DNA from: Plutella xylostella
Lineage: Eukaryota; Arthropoda; Insecta; Lepidoptera; Plutellidae
Length of the DNA stretch: 64,000 nt
Reading direction: 5' to 3'
NCBI RefSeq assembly: GCF_932276165.1
Contig: NC_064001.1
Span: 2,177,501-2,241,500 of the forward strand
Positions 1-12,246 of the stretch are shown piece by piece (the stretch's first letter is position 1; every line of letters starts with the position of its first letter). The position numbers and the translations under genes are program-made. The notes under the pieces are model-generated. The model searched no databases and had not been told where the DNA came from. It worked only from the letters and a program-made list of their open reading frames with translations.

Positions 1-2663
1 ATGAGATTCAGCATATTGGTCAGCATTCTTTCTAATAATGTACGTAGCAGTACACGGGGATGATTTCGCGCCAAAAATCATCGAAGTCATTTTGTACGTA
101 CGGGGAGGTTGATCTCTATTCATCCCACGCCACAAAAATAGTTGCGATTTCTGATCCTCTTCGTTTATTTTGACACGCATAAACATTTCTTTGATATCTC
201 CCGTAACTGCTACCGCCCTCTCTCGAAAACGGAACAAAACACCAACTAATGAATTAAGAAGGTCAGGGCCTGCTAGCAACTCCGTATTCAGAGAAATGCC
301 TTTTGTTTCTGCTCTCGCATCATGCACTAGGCGAAGCTTTCCCGGTTTAGACGGATTGCGTACTCCGAAATGTGGCAAGTACCAAAGTCTCGGGCCGGCC
401 AAAGTTTCATGGACTTCTTCTGCATAATGTGAGCGACGTCATCCGATCTCCACAGCAGCCCGGTCTCCCATCTGTCACCGATCTTCCTGGTCTTCGCGTC
501 GAGAATACTCATAGCTCGCTGTTCACCTGGTGAAAACTTATCATTCTCCTCATGTTTTACACCAAGGCTATCGACACGAAAATAATCATTAACCAATTCA
601 TGTAATTCGACGTCAGCTTCAGAGTGATGGAGATGGTTTGTGAATTCTTTGTTTACCTTACAACTAGATGATACGAATCCGTGAAGTACCCAGCCTAGGT
701 TAGTCCGCGAAGCAACAGGCTCGTTCGCTCGTCCTTCTCGGTTCTCTCTTATCAATATCAGCTGTAAATAATCCTGGCCAATTAGAATCTCCGGATAGCC
801 ATCATACTCCTCTAGCGGCACATCCTGTAAATGTAGACAACTTTCTATTAATTTTCTATCGACCTTTTGTGTGGGCAAGCGGAGTGAGTCTACAGTACGT
901 ATTTTCGGCAAATAAAAGGAACCCGTAGAAGTGTGTAACGTCACGGCAACTGCAAGGCTATCGTTCTCTCTTTTAGTTTCGCCGACAGCGCCCTGCAAAT
1001 TAAGGTTCACGCGAGGACCCTCTGCACCAATTTTTTCAGCTAGGCGGGAGTCTATCAAGCTTATGGTAGACCCCCCGTCTATCATGACACACGTGCGGAC
1101 GCTACCAGCAGGACCCTCCACATTGACAGGTAAGACTCCTACATACCTCCGCCCCTCTTGTTCGGGTTTAGTCCATAAGTTGGCCGTAGTCTCAGTCGTT
1201 TTATCATTATCGCCATTAGACTGCTTACTTTTGGTCCAATTTAGCCAGTCTTCGCGATGAAGCAATGTGTGGTGCCCACGACTACACGTGGCACATTGAC
1301 GTCTGGACCTGCAGCGCTCACGTCGATGTTTGGGGCTGAAACATTTGAAACACAGCTTCTTATTACAAATCCAGTCCCATCTCTCGTCCACAGACCTAGC
1401 ACTAAATGGAGAACAGCTGTTCAAGTCGTGACCATCTTTCTCGCAGAAGGGACAGTATGGTCGTGTTGTGTCGGTCTGCCCACCGCGCTTCTGAAAGGAA
1501 ACTGCATTGATCGAAGCCATATTAGTCGCATTGGTCGCACCGGGATCGGAATAATCATCGACCATCGCGAGCACAGGATGACGGCCAAAACCTGAGGAGA
1601 AAGTCTTAGTCTTTAGTTGCGGCTCCATTACCCCAGCCCTACACACTAGTTCGGCCTCACGCATCAAATAATCGGATAATGCGGCTAATTTCGGACGGCG
1701 GGCGGCATCTTGGGTAACGCTATAATCTATCCACCTATAAACTAAGTTCTCAGTTAATTTATTTACAATTTCCATTATCAAATCCGGGCTGTATAAATAA
1801 TCTGAACAGTTGGTCGCTGTGATTGCAGCTAAACAATTTGAAACTTTAGTCGCGAGCGTCACTAACTCCGTCCTAGAGCCACTTAGCTTCGGTATTTTCT
1901 TTATTTCTCCAATAATCTTCTGCACTATAAGATCTGGTCTTCCAAAGCGCATTTCGAGGGTCTTCATGATCTCTTGGGCCGAGGACACGGTGATGATGCG
2001 GGCCGCTACCGTCTCCCACGCCTCTCCACGCAGGCATCTCTGTAGGCGGGCTACGTTTTCGTCTTCCGAGTACTGGCCTATTCTAGTCGTCGACTCGAAG
2101 GCGTGTTTGAAACGCAGCCATTCGAGTGCATCGCCAGAGAACGTAGGCAGGTCTCTGGCTGACAGGCGGCCTAGCAATTTGTCACTTCGATTCGCTTCAG
2201 GCTTGGGCGAGTGATTTTGATTAAGCCAATGTACCACTCGTGAAAGCGGGGCACGACTTGAGGCCTTCTCCACTCGTGAAAGCGAGGCACGACTTGAGGC
2301 CTTCTCCACCTCCTCGACCTCTATTTGGGCCTTTTCCTCCTCTAGTCCAGCCTCTATCCTTGCGCGCTCAGCCTCCAGGCGCCGTTGCTCCAACTGTCGT
2401 TGCTCTTCCAGGCGCCGTTGCTCCAACTGTCGTTGCTCTTCCAGGTGCCGTTGTTCAGTTTCCAGCCGTCTCTCCTCCAGCTCGGCAAGCTCTCGAGCCG
2501 CCCGAGCCTCCGCCAGCCGGCGCATGGTCGCGGCGCTGGAGCGCGCGCTCGATGATCGATCGGAGCACGGCACCCTCGGCTGTTGGTCGTCAGGCCTACT
2601 TTCTTGGTCAGCACTTACTTCATTTTTGTTTAATCTAGCACTACGGCGTAGTGGTCGGTCCAT
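1..2663 (-). pseudogene. BEL/Pao LTR retrotransposon gag-protease-RT, internally deleted and cut by window edge
   Basis: A 778-codon frame (2663 down to 327) starts with a basic N-terminus, then a Glu/Arg/Gln-rich coiled coil (about residues 50-125) built from DNA-level tandem repeats. A gag region follows with PTFSGD...WLRFKHAFES (about 172-192), typical of Pao gag. Cys/His knuckles lie at about 403-465, and an aspartic-protease-like segment with MIDGGSTISLI at about 527-537. Near residue 725 GDRWETGLLW marks the start of the BEL polymerase. The frame then jumps. The expected stretch before WYLPHFGV is missing, and RT sequence (LRLVHDARAETKG, AVTGDIKEMFMRVKI) continues in another frame to position 1. 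I infer an internal deletion with frameshift, so the copy is dead. The rest of pol lies outside the window and no LTR was identified. It could only be mistaken for a host gene if the RT is ignored. Confidence 0.9.
2237..2460 (-). repeat. Tandem repeats coding the gag coiled coil
   Basis: Two short tandem repeats lie inside the BEL gag. A unit of about 36 bp is present twice (about 2237-2308), giving the doubled peptide VEKASSR(A/S)... in translation. A unit of about 33 bp (about 2375-2450) gives repeated RRLEEQRQLEQ-like heptads. They explain the long coiled coil and probably arose by replication slippage. Confidence 0.7.
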
Positions 2664-3136
2664 GCCGGACTCGATTGGACCACAAATGAAGAGAATTGGT
2701 CAAATATCTCACAATAAATAGAAATGATCTTCCTTCAATAGCTTTTATTATTGATCTCAAAGTTTGTTATTTTATATGTCAAAATGTCATGTTACTTGTC
2801 ACCGTACTTTCTTTTTATAAATCAAAAAAGGATCATCAACACAGACATTGTGAAACAGGCCCTTAGTTTTATGACTGCAGCCAAAGAGTAAATATTACTA
2901 CTTTGAGTACAGCGCCGCAGCTAACGGAGTTCAGTGGTGGTGCGGACTCTATGGAACCAGCTTGCGGGCATCGCTCTTACATAACCTTATTATGTGACAC
3001 TTGCATATTGCTTGTTTTGTCTTCGTCACTCCTTTCGACCACCCTCAATGTGACAAATACTCTTACACTTGCAAAATGCCGACACCAAAAATGGCCCCAA
3101 TTTTTTATTTAGTTATCTAGATAGATAGCATAATTA
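2664..3136. other. Non-coding; old repeat remnant
   Basis: No gene seen. The stretch around 2865-2970 resembles 8870-8990 (both carry an ...AAAGAGTAA... start and GGTGG(T/C)(G/A)CGGACTCTA), so it is probably part of a dispersed repeat. The first 60 bases upstream of the BEL gag start would be its leader; I could not identify a primer-binding site. Confidence 0.4.
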
Positions 3137-3278
3137 ACTGCCAGTTTCTATAACTCTATCTATCCATTACTGGTAGTTACTTTCATACGATTTTGACATA
3201 ATCAAAACTAACAATCTGACAAAATCGTATGAGAGTAACTACCAGTTATGGATAGATAGAGTTATAGAAACTGGCAGT
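3137..3278. mobile_element. MITE with long TIRs (family ACTGCCAG)
   Basis: A near-perfect inverted repeat of about 60 bp per arm: the left arm begins ACTGCCAGTTTCTATAACTC and the right arm is its reverse complement, ending at CTGGCAGT. TA flanks both ends. Diverged relatives lie at 13634-13772 and 19821-20100. Confidence 0.85.
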
Positions 3279-5756
3279 TACGCAGCCTTTTCCGTTTAGG
3301 AGTAATTTGGGGCTATTGTCAGTGGAACTTTGAGTGTAGTTGCGATGGAGACTCACTGTCGACCCATCACGTCCCCACTGCTGGGGTACGGGTCTCCTTC
3401 CAATGAAGGACGGGCCTAGCCCACCACGCTGGCCTAGTGTTTTGTTTTGTTAACCCCACCTCAAGCAAGCTAGTTCTGATAGAGTTGCCGGGTAAATGCC
3501 CAACCGGACTGTCAGATTGTTTCAAGCTGCCCGAAGGCCTCTGACCAGGCTTAACGACTTAAGTTATACTTAATAATATATGTACCTATCCGTTACTTTC
3601 AGAAACAAGACGACGACGTGCCCATATTCCTGATGATGCCCATCGCTGACATCCGCGTGTACTGCGACAATAAAGCGAATGCGGCGCGGAGGTCGGTGTC
3701 CCCCATGCCGAACTTCACAGAATAGCGCCCCCCAGACCAATCAGTGAACATTATTATTCTGATGCTAAGATTTGTTTTCCACGCCGTTCTATAGTGCGGC
3801 AAACATATCTGTTCCGGTGAGAGTGAACTAAATTGATCCATATCTCATTATTTACTAATGATTTATATAATTATATAGATAGATTAGATGGGTTTATTAA
3901 AACCACAAGAGCGAATCACCACGACTGGCAAACTTAAAATCTTATAGAATTAAGAAATATTAGACATTTACGTGAGCTGTAACCGGAACAGATAAGTTTG
4001 TGGCACTGTATACACAATGACATATTTTGTAAGACGTGGAAACAGATTATGGTGTTAAAGTCGCCACTGTTACCCAGCGTTATCGGTTCACAAATACTCA
4101 CAAATATGTACATTTTACTATTCACTGCTCAAAAGGTCTGAAAACCTCCCACAAGGCCCTCAGACACAATAGACAAACAACTTTACTAGTTATGTCTATT
4201 TATGTGAATTTATTCAAAAACTCAGTTCAAAATATATAGGTACCTATGAAGAACTTAACAGTACTTAGTACAATTCCGTGAAATCAGACACTATTAAAGT
4301 CTATTGAGTCTCACCCACGGAGTTCTATAAGATTACACAATGTATTTTATATGTATTTATTAAGTATTTTGTGTTATAAACAAAAACAAGCCATAAAATT
4401 GTTTACCTTGGGGAATGGCTAGTGTATACTGGCGACGCGTCGGCAGTCAAAGAATCAAAAGCCTTAGGTACAGTAGTGTACCTTTTTCAACGTTGCATTG
4501 GGGAAAACTGTTGTAAAATTTTACTCTATATATCCACTATTTTGTAGTCAATCTCGGTGGATTAGATCCAAAACAATATTTTTAATGGATTAGAACCATC
4601 AAAGAGCAGGCAATTAGTGATTCTTTGCTAGCTTTTAGGTTTTAAATTCTAGTCATATATTTTACTTACTGTTTTTATTTTATTATTAACATAAATGTAC
4701 TTGTACTCATAAGGTTTAATAGTTTAATAATTATACTTAAATACAACAGCGGTTCCCAAATACCCCTAATTCCCTACAGAACCCATTTTTTCGCAATTTT
4801 TTTAACAATTTTCGCAACAATTCTTTGATTTTAGTCATTTTAAATCATGCGGAAGTTGCGGAACCTTTAAGGACCTTTCACGGAACCCCTGTGTTTCACG
4901 GGACGCTAATTGGGAACCACTGACATACAGAATCTCCGGATGTCCTAGGGTATAATTATGTTAATTAGTGTTTCTACTTAGTTATAGTGTAGAAACACGA
5001 ATATTATAAAGAGGAAATATTTGTACTTTTATGTGAATGTTTGTAATGAATTAACTCAAAAACTACTGTGTCGATTTCGAAAATTCTTACCATTAGAAAG
5101 CTACGTTCACTTTGAGTAACATAAGCTAAACTTTTTAAGGCAAATCGAAGCTCGCACCATAATTGTGACATTTGTGACACTATAGTAAAATGTCACGTAA
5201 CCATTTTTTTTTTATAGAGAACCTAAATTGTTTTTCCTGACTCTCCTGAGTTAACACTTAGGCATTTAGACCCACAGGGAATATCTATTTAGACTAGACT
5301 TGTTTATAGAACCTAACTTCAGTATACTTACTTTTTACTAAGACAGCGAGTTGATTCATTAAAACATTCAGAGAATTCCCATTATTTATTATGAATTATT
5401 CATGATCTATGAAATTGAGTTTCAGATTTTTATCAGACGGATTTTAATCGAAAATTATCCTTTAATAGGTTTAATGCAATCACAATGACAAATACATAAG
5501 ATCTATTATATTTTAGTTCTTATTGTATGCTGGATAATATTATGACACCATAGTTACCACTTATCTAATATTATTGTATGTGAGACCAAACGAATGACTA
5601 TATTGAAATTACTTTCGGGATATATATATTATTGTTGTTATGTACTCGTAAGATGATGCTGTAAAATATTATTATAGAATTATTATTTATTTTGTATAAG
5701 TGTATCAGTTTGAATATATTTAAGAATGACAAGTATTTTTTTATCCCCTATAAGAC
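3279..5756. other. Gene-free AT-rich stretch
   Basis: No coding, RNA or clear transposon signal recognised. The segment at about 3281-3335 resembles the inner end of the CACTCGCGAGCAATGAA MITE family (CCTTTCCRTTTAGGAG), so it may be a fragment of one. The remainder is low-complexity intergenic DNA. Confidence 0.5.
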
Positions 5757-5945
5757 CCGATGTTCTATGCCTCTAAGCATCGACCTATCGGTATCGTACG
5801 TATCGCACCAAACGGATTGTCATAAATGTATGGAGAGACGGCGTCGGCAATGCCGTTGAAGTGGCAACTGTGTCAATTTCTACACAAAGAATACTAAAGC
5901 CGATACGTCCGTTACGTACGATGCCGATAGATTATCGTAAGAAGC
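5757..5945. mobile_element. MITE, family with CCGATAC/GTATCGG cores, copy 1
   Basis: The two halves are imperfectly inverted: CGACCTATCGGTATCGTACG near the left end and CGTACGATGCCGATAG near the right. The middle carries ACCAAACGGATT and CATAAATGTATGGA, both shared with 10231-10412 and, in inverse orientation, 14135-14335. It is therefore a dispersed family. Confidence 0.7.
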
Positions 5946-6059
5946 CTCTTCGAAAGACGTATCAACAGTATTTTATGTACGTCCTATCCAGCAAAATTAT
6001 GCAGTCAGTAACTGAGCCTAATCTCAGTGCCTAATCCTGTCACAACGGCGACCAACCCT

Positions 6060-6180
6060 AGGCCTAACGCTAAACGTATTTAGTCGCCTGTCAAACGTCT
6101 GTCAGTTATTAGGGCACTGTATTTAAAAATTGATTAAAATAAAATTTTAAATACGTTTAGCGTTTGGTAAAAGCCCCTAC
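6060..6180. repeat. Inverted-repeat element around CTAAACGTATTTA
   Basis: CTAACGCTAAACGTATTTA on the left is mirrored by TAAATACGTTTAGCGTTTGG on the right. A similar right end with TTTTAGCGTTTGGTAAAAG is at about 9065-9095, indicating a MITE family. Confidence 0.55.
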
Positions 6181-6370
6181 TGTGAATAGAGTCACAGACA
6201 TAATAATAAAACTGAACGGTTCACAATCTATCTCGTGTGTAGATATTGAAGATTTGCATCGATGTCGTGGGTGTTCCACTGTGTGGGTGGTCAGCTAGTC
6301 GTTAAACTAAAGTTGTTCAGAATGACCCTCTGAGTCACCTCCTTTCGGCTTACTAAACCTCGGAACTTGA

Positions 6371-6631
6371 CGGTCGAATGGCGTAGTGGTTAGTGGCCCT
6401 GACTGCTATGCCGAAGGTCCCGGGTTCGATTCCCGGCTGGGGCAAATATTTGTTTAAAGACAGATATTTGTACTCGGGTCTTGGGTGTTGATATTTATAT
6501 TTAGTATCTATCTATCTATGTATTTGTGTAGATATATCAGCTGTCCGACACCCATAACACAGGTTCTGCCTAGCTTGGGGTCGGATGGCCGTGTGTGAGA
6601 TGTCCCCACATATTATTTATTTATTTATTTA
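6371..6631 (+). mobile_element. tRNA-headed SINE, tail type 1, copy 1
   Basis: The head has a pol III A box (TGGCGTAGTGGTTAGTGG) and a B box (GGTTCGATTCC) in tRNA-like spacing, followed by a body with two ATATTTGT repeats. The tail contains CAGCTGTCCGACACCCATAA and TAGCTTGGGGTCGGATG and ends in TATTTATTTATTTATTTA. A full sibling lies at 14432-14685. It is a SINE and not a tRNA gene, because it is dispersed and carries an unrelated body. Confidence 0.85.
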
Positions 6632-6654
6632 AACCACTTTTACAACACCTTGTA

Positions 6655-6805
6655 CAGGGGGTTCACTCTATATGACGAAAAACGAAGTTATAGAGCGCTG
6701 CTGCCCGAGCCACGGCTCTACCTCGTTGTATTATACGTTCCGATTGTGAGACAGCTCACGTTCGTTAGTTTTTTGTAAGTATAGAGTAACCCTCCAGTGC
6801 ATGTT
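6655..6805. mobile_element. MITE related to 46928-47070
   Basis: Begins GGGGGTTCACTCTATATGACG AA-like and ends AGTATAGAGTAACCCTCC, an inverted arrangement, with GTTCGTTAG inside. The 46.9-kb copy shares TATGACGAAAAACGAA, GACAGCTC and the inverted end. Confidence 0.7.
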
Positions 6806-8643
6806 ATGAAACCACTCCTGAATTTCATAGAAACAAGAGATGGAATCTCCGAAACGGCCTGGGGCTGAAACCTTCGGAAATAGCGACCTAAATTGATGAC
6901 ATGACTGGGATGTAACTTTGTTGCAGAAACTTCGACAGGTAGGTACCTACAGTTAGAAGCAATCTAAAACCGAAATCATTGAAGTTACAAAGGATTAATA
7001 ATTTGATAATTTCAGAGCTACAGAAATCAGTAAAAAACCCACGAAGTCTGACTCTTTGCGTGAGACACAAAGTCAAATTTATTCGTGTCGTCAACGATGA
7101 CGCAAAAAAAAAATGAAAAATCCCATGCCTACTTAGTCGACCAAATACTTACATGGTGGAAATTTGGAAAATTCTCACTCAAAATATTTGCTGTTGAGTG
7201 TAAGGAAATCATAGTTAGGTATGGTTATCGATTAAAGTTAAACAAGAAACGTAGTGTAGTAACATGTTTGTGTCGGTTTGCCCGATTTTGTTAGAGGCAT
7301 AAAATACGTAAGACACTCGATCCATTCGGGGAAATTTCTCAACTTAACTGGCCACTTGACTGTTTAACCCCGGGATTCTTAGAAAGAACTATCTTGGGAA
7401 AACAGTAAACGAAACAAAGCTAAGTTAATACGCTACGTATACGTACGTAAATAAAAGCTCACTTGAAGAGTGAGGTGATATTTATTGAGACGTTTCCTTT
7501 GCGCGAACCTGTCTCTCACTCTATTTTGTTCGTTTATTGTTTATCAAGGAAACTAACAATATATTTACAAGAAGCTCAAGTATCATCATGCGATATATTA
7601 ACACAAAGAAAGTAAAAGAGATATTTTTTTCAACACCCTGTAGAAACCTGAAATTTCCTCTGAGGCTGCATGTTTCTGTAACGTGTCAGTTAATACTTAA
7701 TTGCTTGTCACCTCCTCACTCAACTTTGACGAGAAAAAAGCCTAGCCATTTCGTGAAATGTAAGAAAATGTCTGATAAATAAATGAAAAAGAGTCGCGGT
7801 GTCGTCGCAAGAAATTAGGTCTCACTTACACCTCGCCCGCGCCGCGACTTCGCCTCGACTTCATCAGTAAGCGTTGTCCAGCTCGCATATCTATATTTAT
7901 AAAAGCGAAAGGTCACATATACACTGACTCATCACGAAATCTCAGAAACTACAAGTGCTATGAAATTTTGTATGTGGGTTCCTTTAGGACTTAGGTGCTC
8001 GCTAAGACGGGATTTGCGAAACAGAACCCCTAAGTGGGTAAAAAGGGTCAAAGCTTGTATGAAACTTCTATAGTTTTGATAGTAGGGTTTTGAAATTTGG
8101 AAGGGTGGTTTGAAAGGTGCACTAAAAAAGGAACGGAAATTAACGGAAAAATGCTTTTTTATGAAAAATCTAAACCGCTTAAGCTAGACGCTTGAAATTT
8201 GCCATGCAGGCACCTTAGTATACTTAAAGCTTATTTACAACAGAATATTGCAAAATTTCCACGGGAACGGGAGTTAGAAAGAAAATTATTTGTGTGAAAT
8301 ACCGATAAATATTCCATAAGTGTTTGTAAGTAGGTTTGTTTATAAAACTTAAAAGCCTAGAATCATCAGATAAGAGAGCACATACAGAACGTACAGGCTT
8401 ATTTTGTCCCAAAATTCCCACGGGAAAATCTTTCAAGACTAAGCGAAGCTCGCGGGAAATGCTAGTAGAAAATATAAAGAACGAAGGCGCGCCTCTTTGT
8501 CGCCGCCGCCGCGACGCCGCCTCGACCCTCGTGCAGTGAGTGAAGCGCCGTAGGTTCACGGGAAGCACGCTATTAATGTCAATATAGAGTCTGCGCCATC
8601 ACTGAAGTCTTCCTGAAAAATGTGAAGTAGGTAATCTATACTT
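6806..8643. other. No gene; scattered Helitron-like and GC-rich repeat pieces
   Basis: Around 7895-8040 and 8385-8465 are fragments resembling the TC...CTAG repeat family (TTTATAAAAGCGAAAGG...; CCCACGGGAAAATCTTTCAAG followed by AAGCGAAGCTCGCGGGAA). A GC-rich piece at about 8485-8540 (CGCCGCCGCCGCGACG) resembles about 7830-7865 (CGCGCCGCGACTTCGCCTCG), as if one sequence had been split by an insertion. No reading frame looks like a protein. Confidence 0.45.
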
Positions 8644-8837
8644 ACACCCGTATTTATAAAGAAATTTCTTAATTAAGTAATTACTTGAAGCTAGAATTCT
8701 TCAGTAGAAAGGTTTATTCTATATCGGAATTGACAGGTCTAACTTCAAGCAATTACTAAACTGGATAATGAAAATTGTTACTTGAGTATTTACTTTTACT
8801 CAAGTAATCAGTTACTTGTTTATAAAAACGGGTGTTA
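8644..8837. mobile_element. MITE with ACACCCG(T)TTTATAAA termini
   Basis: The left end ACACCCGTATTTATAAAG is mirrored by TTTATAAAAACGGGTGTT on the right. Internal inverted pieces (AATTACTTGAAG / CTTCAAGCAATTAC) support a foldback element. Confidence 0.75.
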
Positions 8838-10230
8838 GATGCTTATCCGACATTTAGCTAAGCCAAAGAGTAAGTACAGCGCAGCGATTAGGCCCCCTAT
8901 CGCAAACTTGTTTTGACCACCATTTCGGGATTAAAATAGCATTGAACCCCAGAGTGGTGGCACGGACTCTACTTGACATGGTCGCAAAGTACAGTTTTTA
9001 GGTAGCCTGTCATACGTCTGTCAGTTAGTATAAAATGTGTTTAAAATTTTATTTAAATACAATTTTATATTCTTTTAGCGTTTGGTAAAAGTGACCCTTA
9101 GTGTAGTTTCGAAAATAGTATCGAATCCTGTGATCGCACCTCTGCATAATTACCGACAGGTTTTTAAAAAAATATGAATGAAATCTAAAAAGAAACTCTA
9201 TCTAGGTATTACTACTCCAAAGCTGACGTGAAATAGAAAAACCATTTCAAGATCAAAGAACTGTTCAAATCGAGGTCTCGAAAAGTTTTCTTATTAGAAA
9301 ATGAAGTTCCTCGGCTTATTCCTGACTCCTGTCATTCATGACTTTACTGTGATTTGATTACTTTTCTACTCTTTCTAGTAATTTTATTATACTTATGTTT
9401 GTTTTTTCTGTGCAATGCATTTTTATATTAACAACGATCTTAAACAAAAAAAGACCACTTTCACATTTAATTAGGCCACAATTCGGCCTGATACATTTTT
9501 CAATTTAAATTTCGAAAAGTAATACTTACTAAAAAATATAGACAGTCTCTAAAGTTATCCCGTAGCTATGGCAGTCATGGTAGGCCTATATACGGTTGCT
9601 ACCAAGTATCTTTAACACCCTGTATATTCTGTTAGGGGTCAAATACACCTTGCCTCTATCTTTAAATAATGACTATAATGTAACCTACAAATGGTAAAAG
9701 AATCACGCTTTCATCACCAAGCGCACAATTCCAATGCCATAAGCTAAGCCGCTCTACTATAAATGTTTTGATTGGTCCAATACTTCAAACTTTCATTTGT
9801 TTTGACCTAGTTTTGACTAAATTGCACTAATACCTACAAGTTGTTCCACGGGTATTGACTTTTTATTATTTACGTTTTCTGATTGTTAAAACTTAAATTG
9901 CTTGCATAAAATACAATATTTACTTTTTTTTAATTATTAGCCAATAAATAACAACAGTTAGGTACCTACTCTGTAGGTCTTTGAAGCTCTGAAGTCTTAC
10001 TGATATTTCTTCCAGACAACCAACAAAAACCATTTTCAAATATGTATAGATAAATTAAGTTTCTTTAACCGAACGAGCAGTATTTAGGAGACAACAATTT
10101 ATCAACGCTTAAAATTAATCACGTAATCTTGTAAATCTTGAGAACCAGTGAAAGGTGCCTAGCAAGAGGACCTGGCTGCGTCCCCAATTCACCAGTAAGG
10201 AAACAGTTTCGCACTCACAGCGGCGCAGTG
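8838..10230. other. Gene-free stretch with old repeat pieces
   Basis: About 8870-9110 resembles sequence at 2865-2970 and 6090-6180, so it is repeat-derived. From 9110 to 10230 I see only AT-rich DNA without credible coding or RNA structure. Confidence 0.45.
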
Positions 10231-10412
10231 TATCGTTTTAAGGTAAGAGTCCATCTATGGGAATCGTATGTATCGGACCAAACGGATTTTCATATAAATG
10301 TATGGACGCTTCGGCAATGCCGATGAAGTAGCCGTACTTATGTGAATTTCGATGCAAAGAACACTGAATGCGATGCGTCCGTTACAGGGTTAAAGGTGGA
10401 CGCTTATCTTTA
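10231..10412. mobile_element. MITE, same family as 5757-5945, copy 2
   Basis: TTTTAAGGTAAGAGTCCATC on the left is mirrored by AGGTGGACGCTTATCTTTA on the right. The interior has GGACCAAACGGATTTTCATA and ATGTATGGACG, as in the copies at 5757 and 14135. Confidence 0.75.
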
Positions 10413-11523
10413 GCCTTCCGAGTAGGTATTCACAGTTTGCTTTTTCAAATTGCACAGATTGACTGGATGCATTTGCGTTTAGCAAATTACCTTACTACTA
10501 CTAATACTTAAAAGGATTGCTGCAGTCATGTACACCTAAGTTTAGTATGGTTATTGAAATAAATAAAGTTTCTTGACCTAGTAACGGGTGAACAGTTTGC
10601 TTACTTCGAACGCAGCCTCTCAAAGCCTTATCAAATTTGCTAAACATCTTGTTACGCTGGTGGCGACATCTGCTGACGTCACGTCATTTGTCTGTGTCTC
10701 CGGTCTGCGAGCTTGCTAGAATTTTGCGTGCCGTAACTATACCAGAATATCGGATACCTATGTAGGCGGTATTCGTGAGTCTCGGAGCTAAATATGATAT
10801 TTTAACTACACGAAATTTCGCAAACGCTATTTCCGAAATTTCTACTGCAATTTTATACATAGGTTTAGAAGAGAATACTCTTTATTTTGCACCATGAAAG
10901 TTTTTTTTACAAAAAGGCGACATTACTGCTTAAAGCAATCTCTACCAGACAACCTTTGGATGGTAGAGTAAATTTTTAATGAAAAATGCGAGTGAGGTTT
11001 ATTTACTCACCAAGATTTTCCCTTTATAATCTGAGGCATTAAACGTCAACATGGCTGATAGGTTTTTCTCAAACTGCCAGTCCAGTGGTCCAGCAGAATG
11101 GATCGAGAGCCCCTATGGAACTATACAGGTTGCAAAAAGGAGGAGTATATTAATCGGGGGGTGGAATGTATTGTACCTATATGGTATTACATATCTGAAC
11201 GATAGAACTAAAACAACATAATTTCCATATTATTATATTTATTAAACCGTAATCCATCATCATAACGTTAAAACGATAGATATCACAATTATTGTTCCAA
11301 AACCGCTTACAAGTTTCTTTTACCACTTAGAACTAGGTATTTAAAAAGCTACACAGTATTTAGTTCACAGTATTCACTGTCCTATAACCTACAAACACCT
11401 AACACTTGGCCACCCAATTTTCACATAGATACACTTTATAGCGTCTTTTTAATTTGGTAGCGCATACATCACACACATTTACTTATTGTCTTTTTGATTT
11501 GGCAGCGTATTCCCAGACTCAAG
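10413..11523. other. Gene-free stretch
   Basis: No gene recognised. About 10930-10980 contains a piece (AAGCAATCTCTACCAGACAAC CTTTGG-like) similar to the LINE 3' end at 28900-28960. The rest is unassigned AT-rich DNA downstream of the receptor gene. Confidence 0.4.
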
Positions 11524-11754
11524 TCAGCTTGGTCTTGCAAATCTGATGGGTTCTGTCTCGGAGCTGTCAAGAGAAGCCCGTAGTCGGCGCGGCGTGGAGT
11601 GTAGCGTGAACACTTCGCAACTTCGCGAAGGCTTCAACGTGCAGCCGCCATCTTTGTTTTCGCCCCACGGCGACGGGTCGGACCCGGCGCTCGGGGCGAC
11701 AAACGAAGTCTCCTCGAATCGGACCGTGAACCGCTGTGCACGCTTCGTGACACC
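11524..11754 (-). CDS. Candidate C-terminal exon of the GPCR gene
   Basis: Downstream of the TM7 exon on the same strand, a pyrimidine-rich acceptor (CTTTCATTTACAG) opens a 76-codon frame ending in TGA at 11524. The peptide is hydrophilic and Ser/Thr/Glu-rich (KRAQRFTVRFEETSF ... LDSSETEPIRFARPS), as expected of a receptor cytoplasmic tail, and its third codon positions are GC-rich, unlike the surroundings. The TM7 exon ends in phase 1, whereas this frame would need phase 0 at the acceptor. An intervening exon, another donor, or the alternative (also open) 62-codon frame would be needed. The acceptor overlaps an ACAGGGTGT string common in local MITEs, so chance is possible. Identity is inferred from position and composition only. 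Confidence 0.35.
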   Translation of the reverse strand, partial: GVTKRAQRFTVRFEETSFVAPSAGSDPSPWGENKDGGCTLKPSRSCEVFTLHSTPRRLRASLDSSETEPIRFARPS

Positions 11755-12246
11755 CTGTAAATGAAAGTGGGTTTATATAAATCCATATATTTTTGTTATA
11801 CTTATGTAAGTTGCCCAGGGTGCGCCGGACGCATAAAAGTCATACACTGTAGGTACGTATGGCTCCTTTCGTGTATCGGACAATATAGAATAAATATATA
11901 GTAGGTAGGTATATAGGTAGGTACATAATAATATTATGCTATAGCCTCTTGTTGAAGTACTCCTTTTTCTAATTCGTGATAGAATGAAATTAACTTCCAA
12001 CTTTTCCTCTCTCTACTCGCTTGATTAAAATGTCGTCCCACTCATGTTTTTGTTCTCAATACTTTACTCACAATACATTCTGGCTGCAGAACTGCAGTGG
12101 CTTTACTCTTCAGCGTTCCCGGGGTCGACACGGCTGTGAATAGAAGAAAACTATTACTTAATACTGTCAGACAATGCTAACTTTGAAATAGGTAAGTATG
12201 TTTTCCTGTAACTGATAGTCTTAAACTTAGATTTACAATATATAAA
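11755..12246. other. Gene-free stretch
   Basis: AT-rich DNA, including a run of TAGGTAGGTA-type repeats around 11895-11925. No gene or recognised element. Confidence 0.5.

Noticed and set aside
6371..6445. tRNA gene
   Set aside because: A and B boxes are present but the same head with the same non-tRNA body recurs at 14432, 20796 and 30836, so these are SINEs.
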